DNA of 64,000 bases from Streptomyces musisoli (lineage in GTDB: Bacteria; Actinomycetota; Actinomycetes; Streptomycetales; Streptomycetaceae), in NCBI RefSeq assembly GCF_016741855.1, contig NZ_JAERRH010000001.1:186001-250000 (forward strand). Direction: 5' to 3'. Below are positions 17,372-25,739 of the stretch, piece after piece. Made by a program: the position numbers and the translations under genes. Numbering within the stretch: the first letter of the stretch is position 1; every line of letters begins with the position of its first letter. The notes under the pieces are model-generated. The model saw nothing but the letters and a program-made list of their open reading frames with translations. It was not told the DNA's origin and made no database searches.

Positions 17372-18169
17372 GTGGCGGGGACCGGGCCGGACATGCAGGA
17401 CATCGACACCACCCGGCCACATCCGGCCCGGGTGTACGACTGGTTCCTCGGCGGCAAGGACAACTACCCGGTCGACGAGGAACTGGGCCGGCGGATCGCG
17501 GCGATCGACGGGGGCGCCCCGAAGGCCGCCCGCGCCAACCGGGCGTTCATGCGCCGGACCACCCGGGCGCTGGCGGCCGAGACGGGGATCAGCCAGTTCC
17601 TGGACATCGGCACCGGCATACCGACCGAGCCCAACCTGCACCAGGTCGCCCAGTCCGTGAACCCCGGCGCCCGCGTGGTCTACGTCGACAACGACCCCAT
17701 CGTGCTGGCCCACGCGAGCGCGCTGCTGCGCGGCACCCCCGAGGGCGTGACGGAGTACGTGCAGGCCGACGCCCGCGACCCGCACGCCATCCTGGGACAG
17801 GCCGCCCGCGTCCTGGACCTCGACCGCCCGGTCGCGCTGTCCCTGGTCGCCCTGCTGCACTTCGTCGCCGACGAGGACGGCGCCCGCGACCTGGTGGCCA
17901 CGCTGGTCGACGCGCTGGCACCGGGCAGTGCCCTGGTGCTGTCGACCATGACCGCCGACTTCGAACCGGAGAACGTGCGGCAGGGCATCGCCGCCTACGC
18001 GGCGGGCGGGGTGACCCTGGTGGCCCGCTCGCACGCCGAGGTGGGCACGTTCTTCGAGGGACTCGACCTGCTGGAGCCGGGCATCGTGCCGGTGGCCGAC
18101 TGGCGTCCCGACGGGCCGCCCGCCGACGGCCCGATCTCGCTGTACGGCGCGGTCGCGCGCAAGCCCTGA
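17372..18169 (+). CDS. SAM-dependent methyltransferase (DUF574 family)
   Basis: 265-residue methyltransferase of the DUF574 group, expanded in Streptomyces. Hallmarks are HPARVYDWFLGGKDNYPVDEEL, FLDIGTGIPTEPNLHQVA (SAM loop), VVYVDNDPIVLAHA, YVQADARDPHAIL, VALLHFVADED, and the family-specific end FFEGLDLLEPGIVPVADWRPD. The substrate is unknown. The GTG start follows GAGGAG. A decayed paralogue lies at 19358-19605. Its 3' end is tandemly repeated downstream. Confidence 0.9.
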   Translation: MAGTGPDMQDIDTTRPHPARVYDWFLGGKDNYPVDEELGRRIAAIDGGAPKAARANRAFMRRTTRALAAETGISQFLDIGTGIPTEPNLHQVAQSVNPGARVVYVDNDPIVLAHASALLRGTPEGVTEYVQADARDPHAILGQAARVLDLDRPVALSLVALLHFVADEDGARDLVATLVDALAPGSALVLSTMTADFEPENVRQGIAAYAAGGVTLVARSHAEVGTFFEGLDLLEPGIVPVADWRPDGPPADGPISLYGAVARKP

Positions 18170-18300
18170 CCGACGAGCCGCACGAGGCCGGCCCGGACCG
18201 GCGGGCCTCGCGAGGGCGGCCCTGACCGGCGAGCCGCACGGGCCCGGCCCTGACCGGCCGGCCTCGCGGGGCCGGCCCGGACCGGCGGGCCCGCGGTCCC
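18164..18300. repeat. 56-bp tandem repeat spanning the methyltransferase stop codon
   Basis: CCCTGACCG(A/G)CGAGCCGCACG occurs at 18164 and again at 18220, followed by a third, more degenerate block (GGACCGGCGGGCC). The first copy includes the methyltransferase stop codon. The gap to the next gene (18321) holds nothing else. Confidence 0.8.
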
Positions 18301-18320
18301 GCCGCCACGACCCGGCCGCG

Positions 18321-19175
18321 TCAGACGCCCAGGACCCGGGCGACGGTCCGCAGCACGCCGTGTTCGTTGTTGGAGGGGGCGACGTAGCGGGCCCGGCGGA
18401 GCACCTCGGGGTGGGCGTTGGACATGGCGAAGGACCACTCGGCCGCGTCCAGCATCTCCAGGTCGTTGAGGTAGTCGCCGAAGACCATGGTCTGCGCGGG
18501 CGTGATGCCCAGCTCGCGCTGGAGGCCCCGCAGGGCGGCGCCCTTGTCGGCGGTGCGGTTCATGACGTCGACCCAGTGCTCACCGGAGACGACGACCTGG
18601 TGGGTGGCCCTGAACGCCTCCAGAGCGGGAGCGGTGGTCCGCTCGGCGGGGCCGAAGTCGAACAGCGCCACCTTGATCACGTCGTCCTCGACGGCGGTGA
18701 CGTCCTCGACGATCCGGTGCTCGACGTAGTACTTGCGCACCTCGGCCAGGAACGCCTCGTCGGTCCGCTCGACGTACGCCGCGCGCTTGCCGCACACCAC
18801 GGCGCCCACGTCGACGCCGTCCGCGACCAGCCGCCGTACCGTCCGGGCGAGATCGGCGGCGACGGAACGTTCCATCGGGTCGGAGCTGAGTTCCACGCCG
18901 TCGCGGACGACGTACGTGCCGTTCTCCGCGATGAACGCCATGCCCTCGGCGACCTCGGCGAACTGCCGGGCCAGGGTCGCGTACTGGCGGCCGCTCGCCG
19001 GGCTGAACAGCACCCCGCGGCGGCGCAGCCGCGCGAGCATCGGCCACAGGCCGTCGGGTATCCGCTTGGCGTCGTCCAGCAGGGTGCCGTCCATGTCGGT
19101 GACGATCAGCCGGATGTCGGCGGAGCCGGCGTGCTGGACGAGGGGGTCGCGGAGGGGCGTGGGCGTGGCGGGCAT
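18321..19175 (-). CDS. Cof-type HAD-IIB hydrolase
   Basis: Sugar-phosphate phosphatase-like HAD protein of 284 residues. Motif I is VTDMDGTLLDD (Asp27, Asp29), motif II FSPASGRQY, and motif IV VFGDYLNDLEML (the Cof GDxxND form), with the type IIB cap between. The C-terminal FAMSNAHPEVLRRARYVAPSNNEHGVLRTV is typical of Cof/YbiV proteins. ATG 19175 was chosen over longer upstream frames because those are low-complexity. It is convergent with the methyltransferase; the substrate is unknown. Confidence 0.9.
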   Translation of the reverse strand: MPATPTPLRDPLVQHAGSADIRLIVTDMDGTLLDDAKRIPDGLWPMLARLRRRGVLFSPASGRQYATLARQFAEVAEGMAFIAENGTYVVRDGVELSSDPMERSVAADLARTVRRLVADGVDVGAVVCGKRAAYVERTDEAFLAEVRKYYVEHRIVEDVTAVEDDVIKVALFDFGPAERTTAPALEAFRATHQVVVSGEHWVDVMNRTADKGAALRGLQRELGITPAQTMVFGDYLNDLEMLDAAEWSFAMSNAHPEVLRRARYVAPSNNEHGVLRTVARVLGV

Positions 19176-19357
19176 GTCCTTCTTCCGGCCGGGGCGGCAT
19201 ACGGGGTGGGCCGGGAAGGGCCCGGGGTCCCAGTGTTCCGCATGCGGCGCGGGGCCCCGGTGGGTGCCCGGGCCGTCACACCGCGCGTTTCCCCGGACAG
19301 CCCGATCACCGGGCGGCACAATGACGGCGGAGACCCGCACGCTTGGAGGGCGGCGAC

Positions 19358-19605
19358 GTGAGCGAGGACGATTCCCCGACGGCCGGCTCGGCGCCGAGGC
19401 GGGCGGCGCGGGCAACGGAGCCGCCATGGAGTTCCGGAACGCCCACGCCACCCCGCCGGTCACCGCCCGCGGCCGCGCCGGGATCGCCGCGTTCCTCGAC
19501 GGTCCGGAGCCGGCCGAGCCCGGCCTGGTGGCCTGCTCGCGGTGGCACGCCGAGCCGGCTGCCGCCGTGGTACCGCGGTACGGCGCGGTGGCCGTGAAAC
19601 CCTGA
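19358..19605 (+). pseudogene. Internally deleted DUF574 methyltransferase remnant
   Basis: The segment ends with the DUF574 C-terminus (VTARGRAGIAAFLDGPEPAE, then PGLVACSRWH and YGAVAVKP), which aligns with the intact paralogue at 17372-18169 (SHAEVGTFFEGLDLLEPG, YGAVARKP). In another frame a normal-looking start survives: GGAGGGCGGCGAC then GTG 19358, reading SEDDSPTAGSAP. About 200 central residues, including the SAM site, are missing and the two ends are out of frame. A 94-codon frame from ATG 19321 could still be translated. Confidence 0.75.
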
Positions 19606-19614
19606 CCCCCGCCC

Positions 19615-19634
19615 CGGCCCCCCGACCGGGGCCG
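19615..19634. terminator. Hairpin between the methyltransferase relic and the GS-like gene
   Basis: CGGCCCC / GGGGCCG, 7 bp with a 6-base loop, lies 10 bases after the relic's stop and 20 bases before the next start. It is a possible terminator or leader hairpin. Confidence 0.35.
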
Positions 19635-19653
19635 AGCCCGTCGAGGAGGACGC

Positions 19654-21057
19654 ATGACCACCCTTGCCGACCCCGAGCCCGGCGGACGCCCCGACGACCT
19701 GAGGCGGGTCGCGGCCCTCACCGCGGAGCTGGCCGCGCAGGGCGTGCACGGCATCGTCCTCGCCTACGTGGACACCGCGGGCGTCGGCCGGGTCAAGACC
19801 GTCCCGACGGCACGGCTGGAGTCGGCCGTGGCCTGGGGTGTCGGCATGTCACCCGTCTTCGACACGTTCCTCGCCGACGACTCCGTCGTCACCACCGACG
19901 TCCTCGGCTCCCCGGACGGCGACCTCCGGCTCTACCCGGACCTCGACCACCTCGTCCCGCTGGCCGGCCAGCCCGGCTGGGCCTGGGCGCCCGTGGACCG
20001 GATCACGCAGGAGGGCGAGCGGCACCCCGGCTGCGCCCGGACCTTCCTGCGCCGGACCGTCGCGGACGCCCAGGACCGTCACGGCATCGCCTTCAGGGCG
20101 GCGGTCGAGATCGAGTGGGCCGTCGGACTCGACTCGGTGCCCGCCGGGGAGTTCGTCCCGGCGGTCTCCGGGCCGGCGTACGGCGCGGTCCGCCAGATCG
20201 AACTGAGCGACTACACCGCCGATCTGCTGGCCGCGCTGGCGGCCCAGGGCGTGGACGTGGACCAGATCCATCCCGAGTACGCGCCCGGGCAGTTCGAGGT
20301 CTCGGTGGGGGCGCTGGACGCGGTGGCGGCGGCCGACCGCAGCGTGCTGGTGCGGCAGACGATCCGTGCCGTGGCCCGGCGCCACCGGCTGCGGGTCTCC
20401 TTCGCGCCCGCCTACCTGCCCGAGGGCGTCGGCAACGGCGGCCATCTGCACCTGTCCTGCTGGCGCGACGGAGTGAACCTGCACTCCGGCGGCGAGGGCC
20501 GGTACGGCATGACGGCCGAGGCGGAGTCGTTCGTGGCGGGCGTCCTCGCCCACCTGCCCGGGCTGACGGCGGTGACCGCGCCGAGCCCCGCCAGCTACCT
20601 ACGGCTCCAGCCCTCCCAGTGGGCGGGGGTGTTCACCGCCTGGGGCCGGGAGACCCGCGAGGCCGCCGTGCGGATCGTCACCGGCACGACGGGCCGCCAC
20701 GACCAGGACGCCAACATGGAGGTCAAACCCGTCGACCTGGCCGCCAACCCGTATCTGGCCCTGGGCTGTGTGATCGCCGCCGGACTCGACGGCCTCGCGG
20801 CGGCGCGCCCCCTGCCCGAGGAGATCACCGGCGACCCGGCCCGGTACGGCCCCGACGAGGCCGCCGCCCTGGGCGTCCGGCGGCTGCCGCGGTCGCTGCC
20901 GGAGGCCGTCGGGGAGTTCCGCGCGGACCGGGTGCTGCGGGACGCGCTGGGCCCGGTCCTCGCGGACGCGGTGACCGCGGTGCGGCTCGGCGAGGCGGCG
21001 GCCGTCGAGGGGCTCGGCCCCGTGCAGGTGGCGGCGGCCTACCGCTGGGTGTACTGA
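19654..21057 (+). CDS. Glutamine-synthetase-like ligase (GlnA-like)
   Basis: 467-residue member of the GS type I fold, likely a gamma-glutamyl-amine ligase or related enzyme rather than true glutamine synthetase. Conserved catalytic pieces are AVEIEWAV (metal glutamate), HPEYAPGQFEVSVG, NGGHLHLSCW, and the C-terminal glutamate block DQDANMEVKPVDLAANPYLALG. The adenylylation loop of housekeeping GlnA is not present. ATG 19654 follows GAGGAGGA. The next gene starts three bases after its stop and encodes a FluG-like amidohydrolase; together they reproduce the two-domain layout of fungal FluG. Confidence 0.88.
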   Translation: MTTLADPEPGGRPDDLRRVAALTAELAAQGVHGIVLAYVDTAGVGRVKTVPTARLESAVAWGVGMSPVFDTFLADDSVVTTDVLGSPDGDLRLYPDLDHLVPLAGQPGWAWAPVDRITQEGERHPGCARTFLRRTVADAQDRHGIAFRAAVEIEWAVGLDSVPAGEFVPAVSGPAYGAVRQIELSDYTADLLAALAAQGVDVDQIHPEYAPGQFEVSVGALDAVAAADRSVLVRQTIRAVARRHRLRVSFAPAYLPEGVGNGGHLHLSCWRDGVNLHSGGEGRYGMTAEAESFVAGVLAHLPGLTAVTAPSPASYLRLQPSQWAGVFTAWGRETREAAVRIVTGTTGRHDQDANMEVKPVDLAANPYLALGCVIAAGLDGLAAARPLPEEITGDPARYGPDEAAALGVRRLPRSLPEAVGEFRADRVLRDALGPVLADAVTAVRLGEAAAVEGLGPVQVAAAYRWVY

Positions 21058-21059
21058 CC

Positions 21060-22235
21060 GTGGCCGCACCGGGACCGGTCCACGAGACCCTCGCCGCGCT
21101 GCCGCTGGTGGACCACCACTGCCACGGTGCGGTGACGGCCGACCTGGACAGCGGGGAGTTCGAGTCCCTGATCACCGAGGGCGCGGCCTGGCCCGGCGTC
21201 TCCCCCTTCGACAGCCCCGTCGGCGTGGCCGTGCGCCGGCACTGCGCGCCCCTGCTGGACCTCCCCCGGCACGCCCCGCCCGCCGACTACCTGGCCCGGC
21301 GTTCGGCACTCGGCTGGCAGGAGGTCAACCGGCGCTTCCTGACGGCCTGCGGAACCGAGGTGTTCTGCGTGGACACCGGCTTCGCCCCGCACCCGGTCAC
21401 CACCCCCGCCGAGCTGGCGGCGGCCGCCGGCGCCGCCGCCCTCGAGGTCGTACGGCTGGAGCAGCTCGCCGAGGCGGTGGCGGCCCGGGGCGTGGAGGCG
21501 GGCGAGTACGCGGCCGTGGTGCGCGCCGCCGCCGAGGAGGCGGTGCGCCGGCCGGACGTGGTGGCGGTGAAGTCGGTCGCGGCCTACCGCACGGGCTTCG
21601 CCCTCGCTCCGGAGCGCCCCACGGACGCCGAGGTGACGCGGGCGGCCCGGCCCTGGCTGGCGCGGGGCGGGCGGCTCACCGACCCCGTGCTGGTCCGGCA
21701 CCTGCTGTGGACCGCCGTCGACCTGGGTCTGCCGCTGCAACTGCACACCGGCTTCGGCGACGCGGACCTACGGCTGCACCGGGCCGACCCCGCCCTGCTC
21801 ACCGACTGGCTGCACCGGACCGCCGGCACGATCCCGGTGCTGCTGCTGCACTGCTGGCCGTACCACCGCCAGGCCGCCTATCTGGCCGCGGTGTTCGAGC
21901 AGGTGTACCTGGACGTCGGTCTCGCCCTGCACTACACCGGCCCGGCTCGCTGCCGGGCGGTGCTGGAGGAGGCCCTGGAGATCACCCCGTTCCGCAAACT
22001 GCTGTACAGCTCCGACGCCTACGGTGTGGCCGAGTTCCACCACCTGGGTGCCCTGTGCTTCCGGCAGGGGCTCGCCGATCTCCTGGAGGACCGCGTGGAC
22101 GCCGACGAGTTGAGCCTGGCCGACGCCCTGCGGATCGCGGCCTGGACGGGCCGCGACAACGCCCGCCGACTGTACGGACCGCCCGTATCCGAACCGGCCC
22201 GCGATTCCAGCGGGCGCCCCACCCGGAAAGTATGA
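21060..22235 (+). CDS. FluG-like amidohydrolase
   Basis: 391-residue metal-dependent hydrolase with a TIM-barrel amidohydrolase pattern. LVDHHCHGAV near residue 17 is the N-terminal HxH metal site, VAVKSVAAYRTG the lysine strand, LQLHTGFGDADLRL and LLLHCWPYHRQAAYLA the central histidines, and LLYSSDAYGVAEFHHLG the C-terminal aspartate. The GTG start overlaps the GS stop region, so translation is probably coupled. The pair suggests cleavage of a gamma-glutamyl or amide compound linked to its ligation. The substrate is unknown. Confidence 0.85.
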   Translation: MAAPGPVHETLAALPLVDHHCHGAVTADLDSGEFESLITEGAAWPGVSPFDSPVGVAVRRHCAPLLDLPRHAPPADYLARRSALGWQEVNRRFLTACGTEVFCVDTGFAPHPVTTPAELAAAAGAAALEVVRLEQLAEAVAARGVEAGEYAAVVRAAAEEAVRRPDVVAVKSVAAYRTGFALAPERPTDAEVTRAARPWLARGGRLTDPVLVRHLLWTAVDLGLPLQLHTGFGDADLRLHRADPALLTDWLHRTAGTIPVLLLHCWPYHRQAAYLAAVFEQVYLDVGLALHYTGPARCRAVLEEALEITPFRKLLYSSDAYGVAEFHHLGALCFRQGLADLLEDRVDADELSLADALRIAAWTGRDNARRLYGPPVSEPARDSSGRPTRKV

Positions 22236-22242
22236 TCAAGCA

Positions 22243-22779
22243 ATGTCTGACATGACCGAAACCACGCCCGGCTGGCTGACCACGGACGAACTGGAGATGG
22301 CCAGGGCCCGGATGCCGATCCTGTACGTCGAGGCCGTGCCCGTGCGTGTGGACGACAGCGGTGAAGTCACCAGCATCGGGCTGCTGCTGCGCATCGGCCC
22401 GGACGGCACGGTCAGCCGGACCCTGGTCTCCGGTCGCGTGCTGCACCACGAGCGTGTCCGCGACGCGCTGCTGCGCCACCTGGAGAAGGATCTCGGACCG
22501 GTCGCGCTGCCCCGTGTACCCGCCTCCCTCCAGCCGTTCACGGTCGCGGAGTACTTCCCGACGGCGGGCATCACGCCGTACCACGACCCGCGCCAGCACG
22601 CGGTGTCCCTGGCCTACATCGTGCCGGTGAGCGGCGACTGCCGGCCCCGCCAGGACGCGCTCGACCTCGTCTGGTTCAGCCCTCAGGAGGCCGCCTCCGT
22701 GGCCGTCCAGAGCGAGATGCCGGGCGGGCACGGGATGCTGCTGAAGCAGGCCCTCGCCCACGTGGGCCTGGCGTTCTGA
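22243..22779 (+). CDS. DUF4916 / Nudix-like protein
   Basis: 178-residue protein resembling the DUF4916 Nudix-like family: GWLTTDELEMARARMPILYVEAVPVRVD at the start, a loose Nudix-like core (SGRVLHHERVRDALLRHLEKDLGP), PFTVAEYFPTAGITPYHDPRQHAVSLAYIVPVSGDC, and DALDLVWFSPQEAAS. The canonical Nudix box glutamates are not complete, so hydrolysis is uncertain. It starts 7 bases after the amidohydrolase stop and may share its transcript. Confidence 0.75.
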   Translation: MSDMTETTPGWLTTDELEMARARMPILYVEAVPVRVDDSGEVTSIGLLLRIGPDGTVSRTLVSGRVLHHERVRDALLRHLEKDLGPVALPRVPASLQPFTVAEYFPTAGITPYHDPRQHAVSLAYIVPVSGDCRPRQDALDLVWFSPQEAASVAVQSEMPGGHGMLLKQALAHVGLAF

Positions 22780-22855
22780 GCTGGGGCGCGGCGGGCGGCG
22801 ATGCCACAATCGAAGACGGCACATCAGCCCCGGGGGGTCGTGTCAGGAGGCCGCC

Positions 22856-22963
22856 ATGCACGGCTCGGTCGTAAGGCCCTGCGAGCGGATCCGTCGTGAC
22901 CGGCGAGCGGACCCGGCCCGGTTCCCGGGCCGCCGGGCGCACGGGACCGCGGGAGCGTACTGA
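22856..22963 (+). CDS. Small Arg-rich ORF coupled to the SpoIIE-type phosphatase gene
   Basis: A 35-codon frame (MHGSVVRPCERIRRDRR...GAY) has a perfect AGGAGG at 22845-22850, five bases before its ATG. Its stop overlaps the next gene's start as TGATG. The phosphatase gene itself has only a modest ribosome site, so this ORF may set its translation by coupling, as a leader peptide would. The product is basic (nine arginines or more) with one cysteine and resembles no family I know. Confidence 0.45.
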   Translation: MHGSVVRPCERIRRDRRADPARFPGRRAHGTAGAY

Positions 22964-24294
22964 TGTCGGGGGCGAGGGAGGGGAGGCAACCACGGCAGCC
23001 CCTCCCCGACCTGCACGTGCGGCTGCGGTCCGAGCTGGGACGGATCGACGACCAGTTGCGCGGCCTGCTGTCCTCCATGGCCCGGTTGCAGGGCCTGCTG
23101 GACGCGGTGGTGGCCATCAGCCGTGAGGTGGAGCTGCCCTCCGTGCTCCGGCGCATCGTGAGCACCGCCATGGACCTGGTCGGCGCCCGCTACGGGGCGC
23201 TGGGCGTGCTCAACGAGTCGGGGCAGCGCCTGGAACAGTTCATCACGGCCGGCCTGTCCGAGCGGGAACGCGATGATCTGGCCGACACGGGCCTGCCACG
23301 CGGTCTGGGTGTCCTGGGCCACTTGATCCACAACCCCGAACCGCTGCGGGTGGACGACATCCCGGTCCATCCGTCCTCCGTCGGGTTCCCGGCCGGCCAT
23401 CCGCGGATGCGCACCCTGCTCGGCGTGGCCATCAGTGTGCGCGGGGAGATCTACGGCGACCTCTACCTCTCCGAGCGGCTCGACGGGCAGCCCTTCGACA
23501 TGCACGACGAGAACGTCGTCGTCGCCCTGGCCAGCGCCGCCGGCATCGCGATCGAGAACGTCCGCCTGTTCGAACGGGTGCGGGTCGGAGCCGAACAGTT
23601 CCAGCGGCTCCTGCTGCCCACCCTGCCCGACCTGTGGCCCTTCGAGGCGTCGGCCATCTACCGGCCCGCCGCCGAGCCCAGCCGGCTCGGCGGGGACTGG
23701 TACGACGCGGTTCCGCTGCCCGACGACGTGGTCGCGGTCGTCATCGGTGACGTGGTCGGCCATGATCTTCAGGCCGCGGCCGCCATGGCCGCCACCCGCA
23801 ACATGCTGCGCGCGCTGCTGCTCGACCAGAGCCGCGCGCCCGGGGCGGTCCTCGCACAGCTCGACCGGGCCCTGGAGGCCGTCACCGACAATCCCGTCAC
23901 GACCACCACGCTGGCGCGTATCGAGCCGGAGGGGGCGGGCTGGCGGTTGTGCTGGAGCACGGCGGGGCACGTCCCGCCCCTGGTGGTCAGCCATGATCAC
24001 CGCGCCGTCTATCTGCTCGCCGAGCCCGGGCTGCCGCTCGGCGTCGACACCGCTCAGCCACGCCCCGACCACTCCCGTCCGCTGCCCCCGGACGCCACCG
24101 TGGTCTTCTTCACCGACGGGCTGATCGAGCATCCCGGCCACTCCATCGACGAGAGCCTGAACCAGCTCGCGGAGCTGGCCGCGGCGCATGCCTCGCTGCC
24201 CCTGCCGGAGTTCGTCCGGGCCCTGGCCGACCTGCACCCGAGCGACGGCCACGACGACATGGCCATCCTCGCCCTGCGCACCCCACCCGCCTGA
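22963..24294 (+). CDS. GAF-SpoIIE (PP2C) serine/threonine phosphatase
   Basis: 443-residue cytoplasmic regulator. An N-terminal coiled segment (LRSELGRIDDQLRGLLSSMARLQGLL) is followed by a GAF domain (about 45-200; YGALGVLNESGQRLEQFITAGLS) and a SpoIIE-type PP2C domain (about 215-440). Metal aspartates are visible in GGDWYDAVPLPDD, VVIGDVVGHDLQAAAAMA, VFFTDGLIE and GHDDMAILAL. Such proteins dephosphorylate anti-anti-sigma factors in partner-switching pathways; no sigma or STAS partner is encoded nearby. Its final 35 codons are repeated twice downstream. Confidence 0.9.
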   Translation: MSGAREGRQPRQPLPDLHVRLRSELGRIDDQLRGLLSSMARLQGLLDAVVAISREVELPSVLRRIVSTAMDLVGARYGALGVLNESGQRLEQFITAGLSERERDDLADTGLPRGLGVLGHLIHNPEPLRVDDIPVHPSSVGFPAGHPRMRTLLGVAISVRGEIYGDLYLSERLDGQPFDMHDENVVVALASAAGIAIENVRLFERVRVGAEQFQRLLLPTLPDLWPFEASAIYRPAAEPSRLGGDWYDAVPLPDDVVAVVIGDVVGHDLQAAAAMAATRNMLRALLLDQSRAPGAVLAQLDRALEAVTDNPVTTTTLARIEPEGAGWRLCWSTAGHVPPLVVSHDHRAVYLLAEPGLPLGVDTAQPRPDHSRPLPPDATVVFFTDGLIEHPGHSIDESLNQLAELAAAHASLPLPEFVRALADLHPSDGHDDMAILALRTPPA

Positions 24295-24530
24295 ACCCCC
24301 GCAGCCGTGCCGGAAGTCATCCCGGCCCCGGCCGGCCCGCACCCGAGCGACGGCCACGACGACATGGCCGTCCCCGCCCCGCGCACCCCACCCGCCTGAA
24401 CCCCCGCAGCCGTGCCGGAAGTCATCCCGGCCCCGGCCGGCCCGCACCCGAGCGACGGCCACGACGACATGGCCGTCCCCGCCCTGCGCACCCCACCCGC
24501 CTTAACCCCCGCAGCCGTGCCGGTGCCGGC
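24214..24530. repeat. Three 105-bp tandem copies of the phosphatase 3' end
   Basis: GCACCCGAGCGACGGCCACG begins at 24234, 24339 and 24444, a period of exactly 105 bases (35 codons). Each copy encodes HPSDGHDDMA, the last PP2C metal motif, then TPPA and a stop (TGA, TGA, TTAA). Only the first copy is in the gene; the others lie beyond the stop in the same frame. The gap 24295-24643 holds no other gene. Confidence 0.93.
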
Positions 24531-24643
24531 CGGTCCGCCCGGCCCGTGCGGGACCCGCCGCCGCGGGCCGGGTGTGCCGTGGAGGTTCCACCGGATCCGG
24601 CGGATGATGGGCTTCGGGGCGATGTCGAGACGGAGGTCGCCCG

Positions 24644-25663
24644 ATGGCTGACGCCCGGCACCAAGGGCTGCGGCGCACTGGCCTGGCCGCCCTGCAGATC
24701 TGCCTCGTCGCGGGGCTGTACTACGGTGCCGGCAGGGTCGGACTGCTCCAGCAGCTGGTGCGCGGACAGGTCACCCCCCTGTGGCCGCCGAGCGGGATCG
24801 CGGTGGCGAGCCTGCTGCTGTGCGGACCGCGGGTCTGGCCCGGCGTCGCGCTCGGCGCCTTCCTGGTCAACATCGGGCTGGGGCCGTCGCTCCCGGCCGT
24901 GTTCGCGATCACCGCGGGAAACACCCTGGCTCCCGTCTGCTCCTACGTGCTGCTGCGATGTACCGGGTTCCACGACGAACTGGACCGGCTGCGGGACGCG
25001 CTCGCCCTGGTCTTCCTCGGCGCGTTCACCGGGATGCTGGTCAGCGCGACGACGGGCAGCGGGAGCCTCCTGCTGGCGGGCGTGCTGAGCGCGGACGGTT
25101 TCTGGCCGACGTGGTGGGTCTGGTGGACCGGCGACGCGATGGGCGTGCTGGTGGTCACGCCGTTCCTGCTCGTCCTCCGCTGGGCCCGGCTGCCGAGGCA
25201 CCCGCCGCCGTCCCGGTGGGCGGAGGCGCTGTTGCTCGTGGCGGCCACCGTCTGCGTCGGTTTCATCGAGACCAGCGGCACGCCGCTGCTGTTCCTCGGC
25301 TTCCCGCTGCTGATCTGGGCCGCGTTCCGCTTCCAGCTGGCCGGGGCGGCGCCCTGCGCGCTGGCCGTGTCGACCTTCGCCATCGTCACCGCCACCCGGG
25401 GGGCGGGCCCGTTCGCGGGTCACGACCTGCTCACCGACATGATCACCCTCCAGGTGTTCAACGGGTCCGCCGCGCTGACCGCGCTGCTGCTCGGGACCGT
25501 CATCAGCGAGCGGCAGCGGACCGAGCGGGAGATCACACGCGCGTGCAGTCAGCTCGCCAGGATGGCGGCCAGGATCGCCACGGGCGACCGGCAGCCGATG
25601 CTGCCCGGCCAGGACGGCGAGCACGAGCAACCGGCACGGCACAGGCCCACTCCTCGCCCTTGA
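24644..25663 (+). CDS. MASE1-domain integral membrane protein
   Basis: 339-residue protein with about eight hydrophobic helices forming a MASE1 sensor domain (LQICLVAGLYYGAGRVGLL, VTPLWPPSGIAVASLLL, WPGVALGAFLVNIGLG, GDAMGVLVVTPFLLVL). WPPSGIA and GDAMGVLVVTP are family hallmarks. It then has a short helix (ISERQRTEREITRACSQLARMAARIATG) but no kinase, GGDEF or other output domain, so it is a stand-alone sensor or truncated. GGAGG lies seven bases before the ATG. Proximity to the SpoIIE phosphatase suggests a signalling link. Confidence 0.85.
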   Translation: MADARHQGLRRTGLAALQICLVAGLYYGAGRVGLLQQLVRGQVTPLWPPSGIAVASLLLCGPRVWPGVALGAFLVNIGLGPSLPAVFAITAGNTLAPVCSYVLLRCTGFHDELDRLRDALALVFLGAFTGMLVSATTGSGSLLLAGVLSADGFWPTWWVWWTGDAMGVLVVTPFLLVLRWARLPRHPPPSRWAEALLLVAATVCVGFIETSGTPLLFLGFPLLIWAAFRFQLAGAAPCALAVSTFAIVTATRGAGPFAGHDLLTDMITLQVFNGSAALTALLLGTVISERQRTEREITRACSQLARMAARIATGDRQPMLPGQDGEHEQPARHRPTPRP

Positions 25664-25720
25664 GTCACTCCTGAGGCACCTCCTGCGGCACCTCCTGAGT
25701 CACTCCTGAGGCACCCCATG
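25661..25720. repeat. 35-bp direct repeat including the MASE1 stop codon
   Basis: TGAGTCACTCCTGAGGCACC occurs at 25661, where TGA is the gene's stop, and again at 25696, with a partial third element (CTCCTGCGGCAC) between. Confidence 0.85.
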
Positions 25721-25739
25721 AGCCGGATCAGCATCGCGT

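Noticed and set aside
20060..21059. GS-like gene read as true glutamine synthetase glnA
   Set aside because: The adenylylation loop of housekeeping GlnA is absent and the sequence departs from it; the neighbour is a FluG-like amidohydrolase, so a related ligase activity is more likely.
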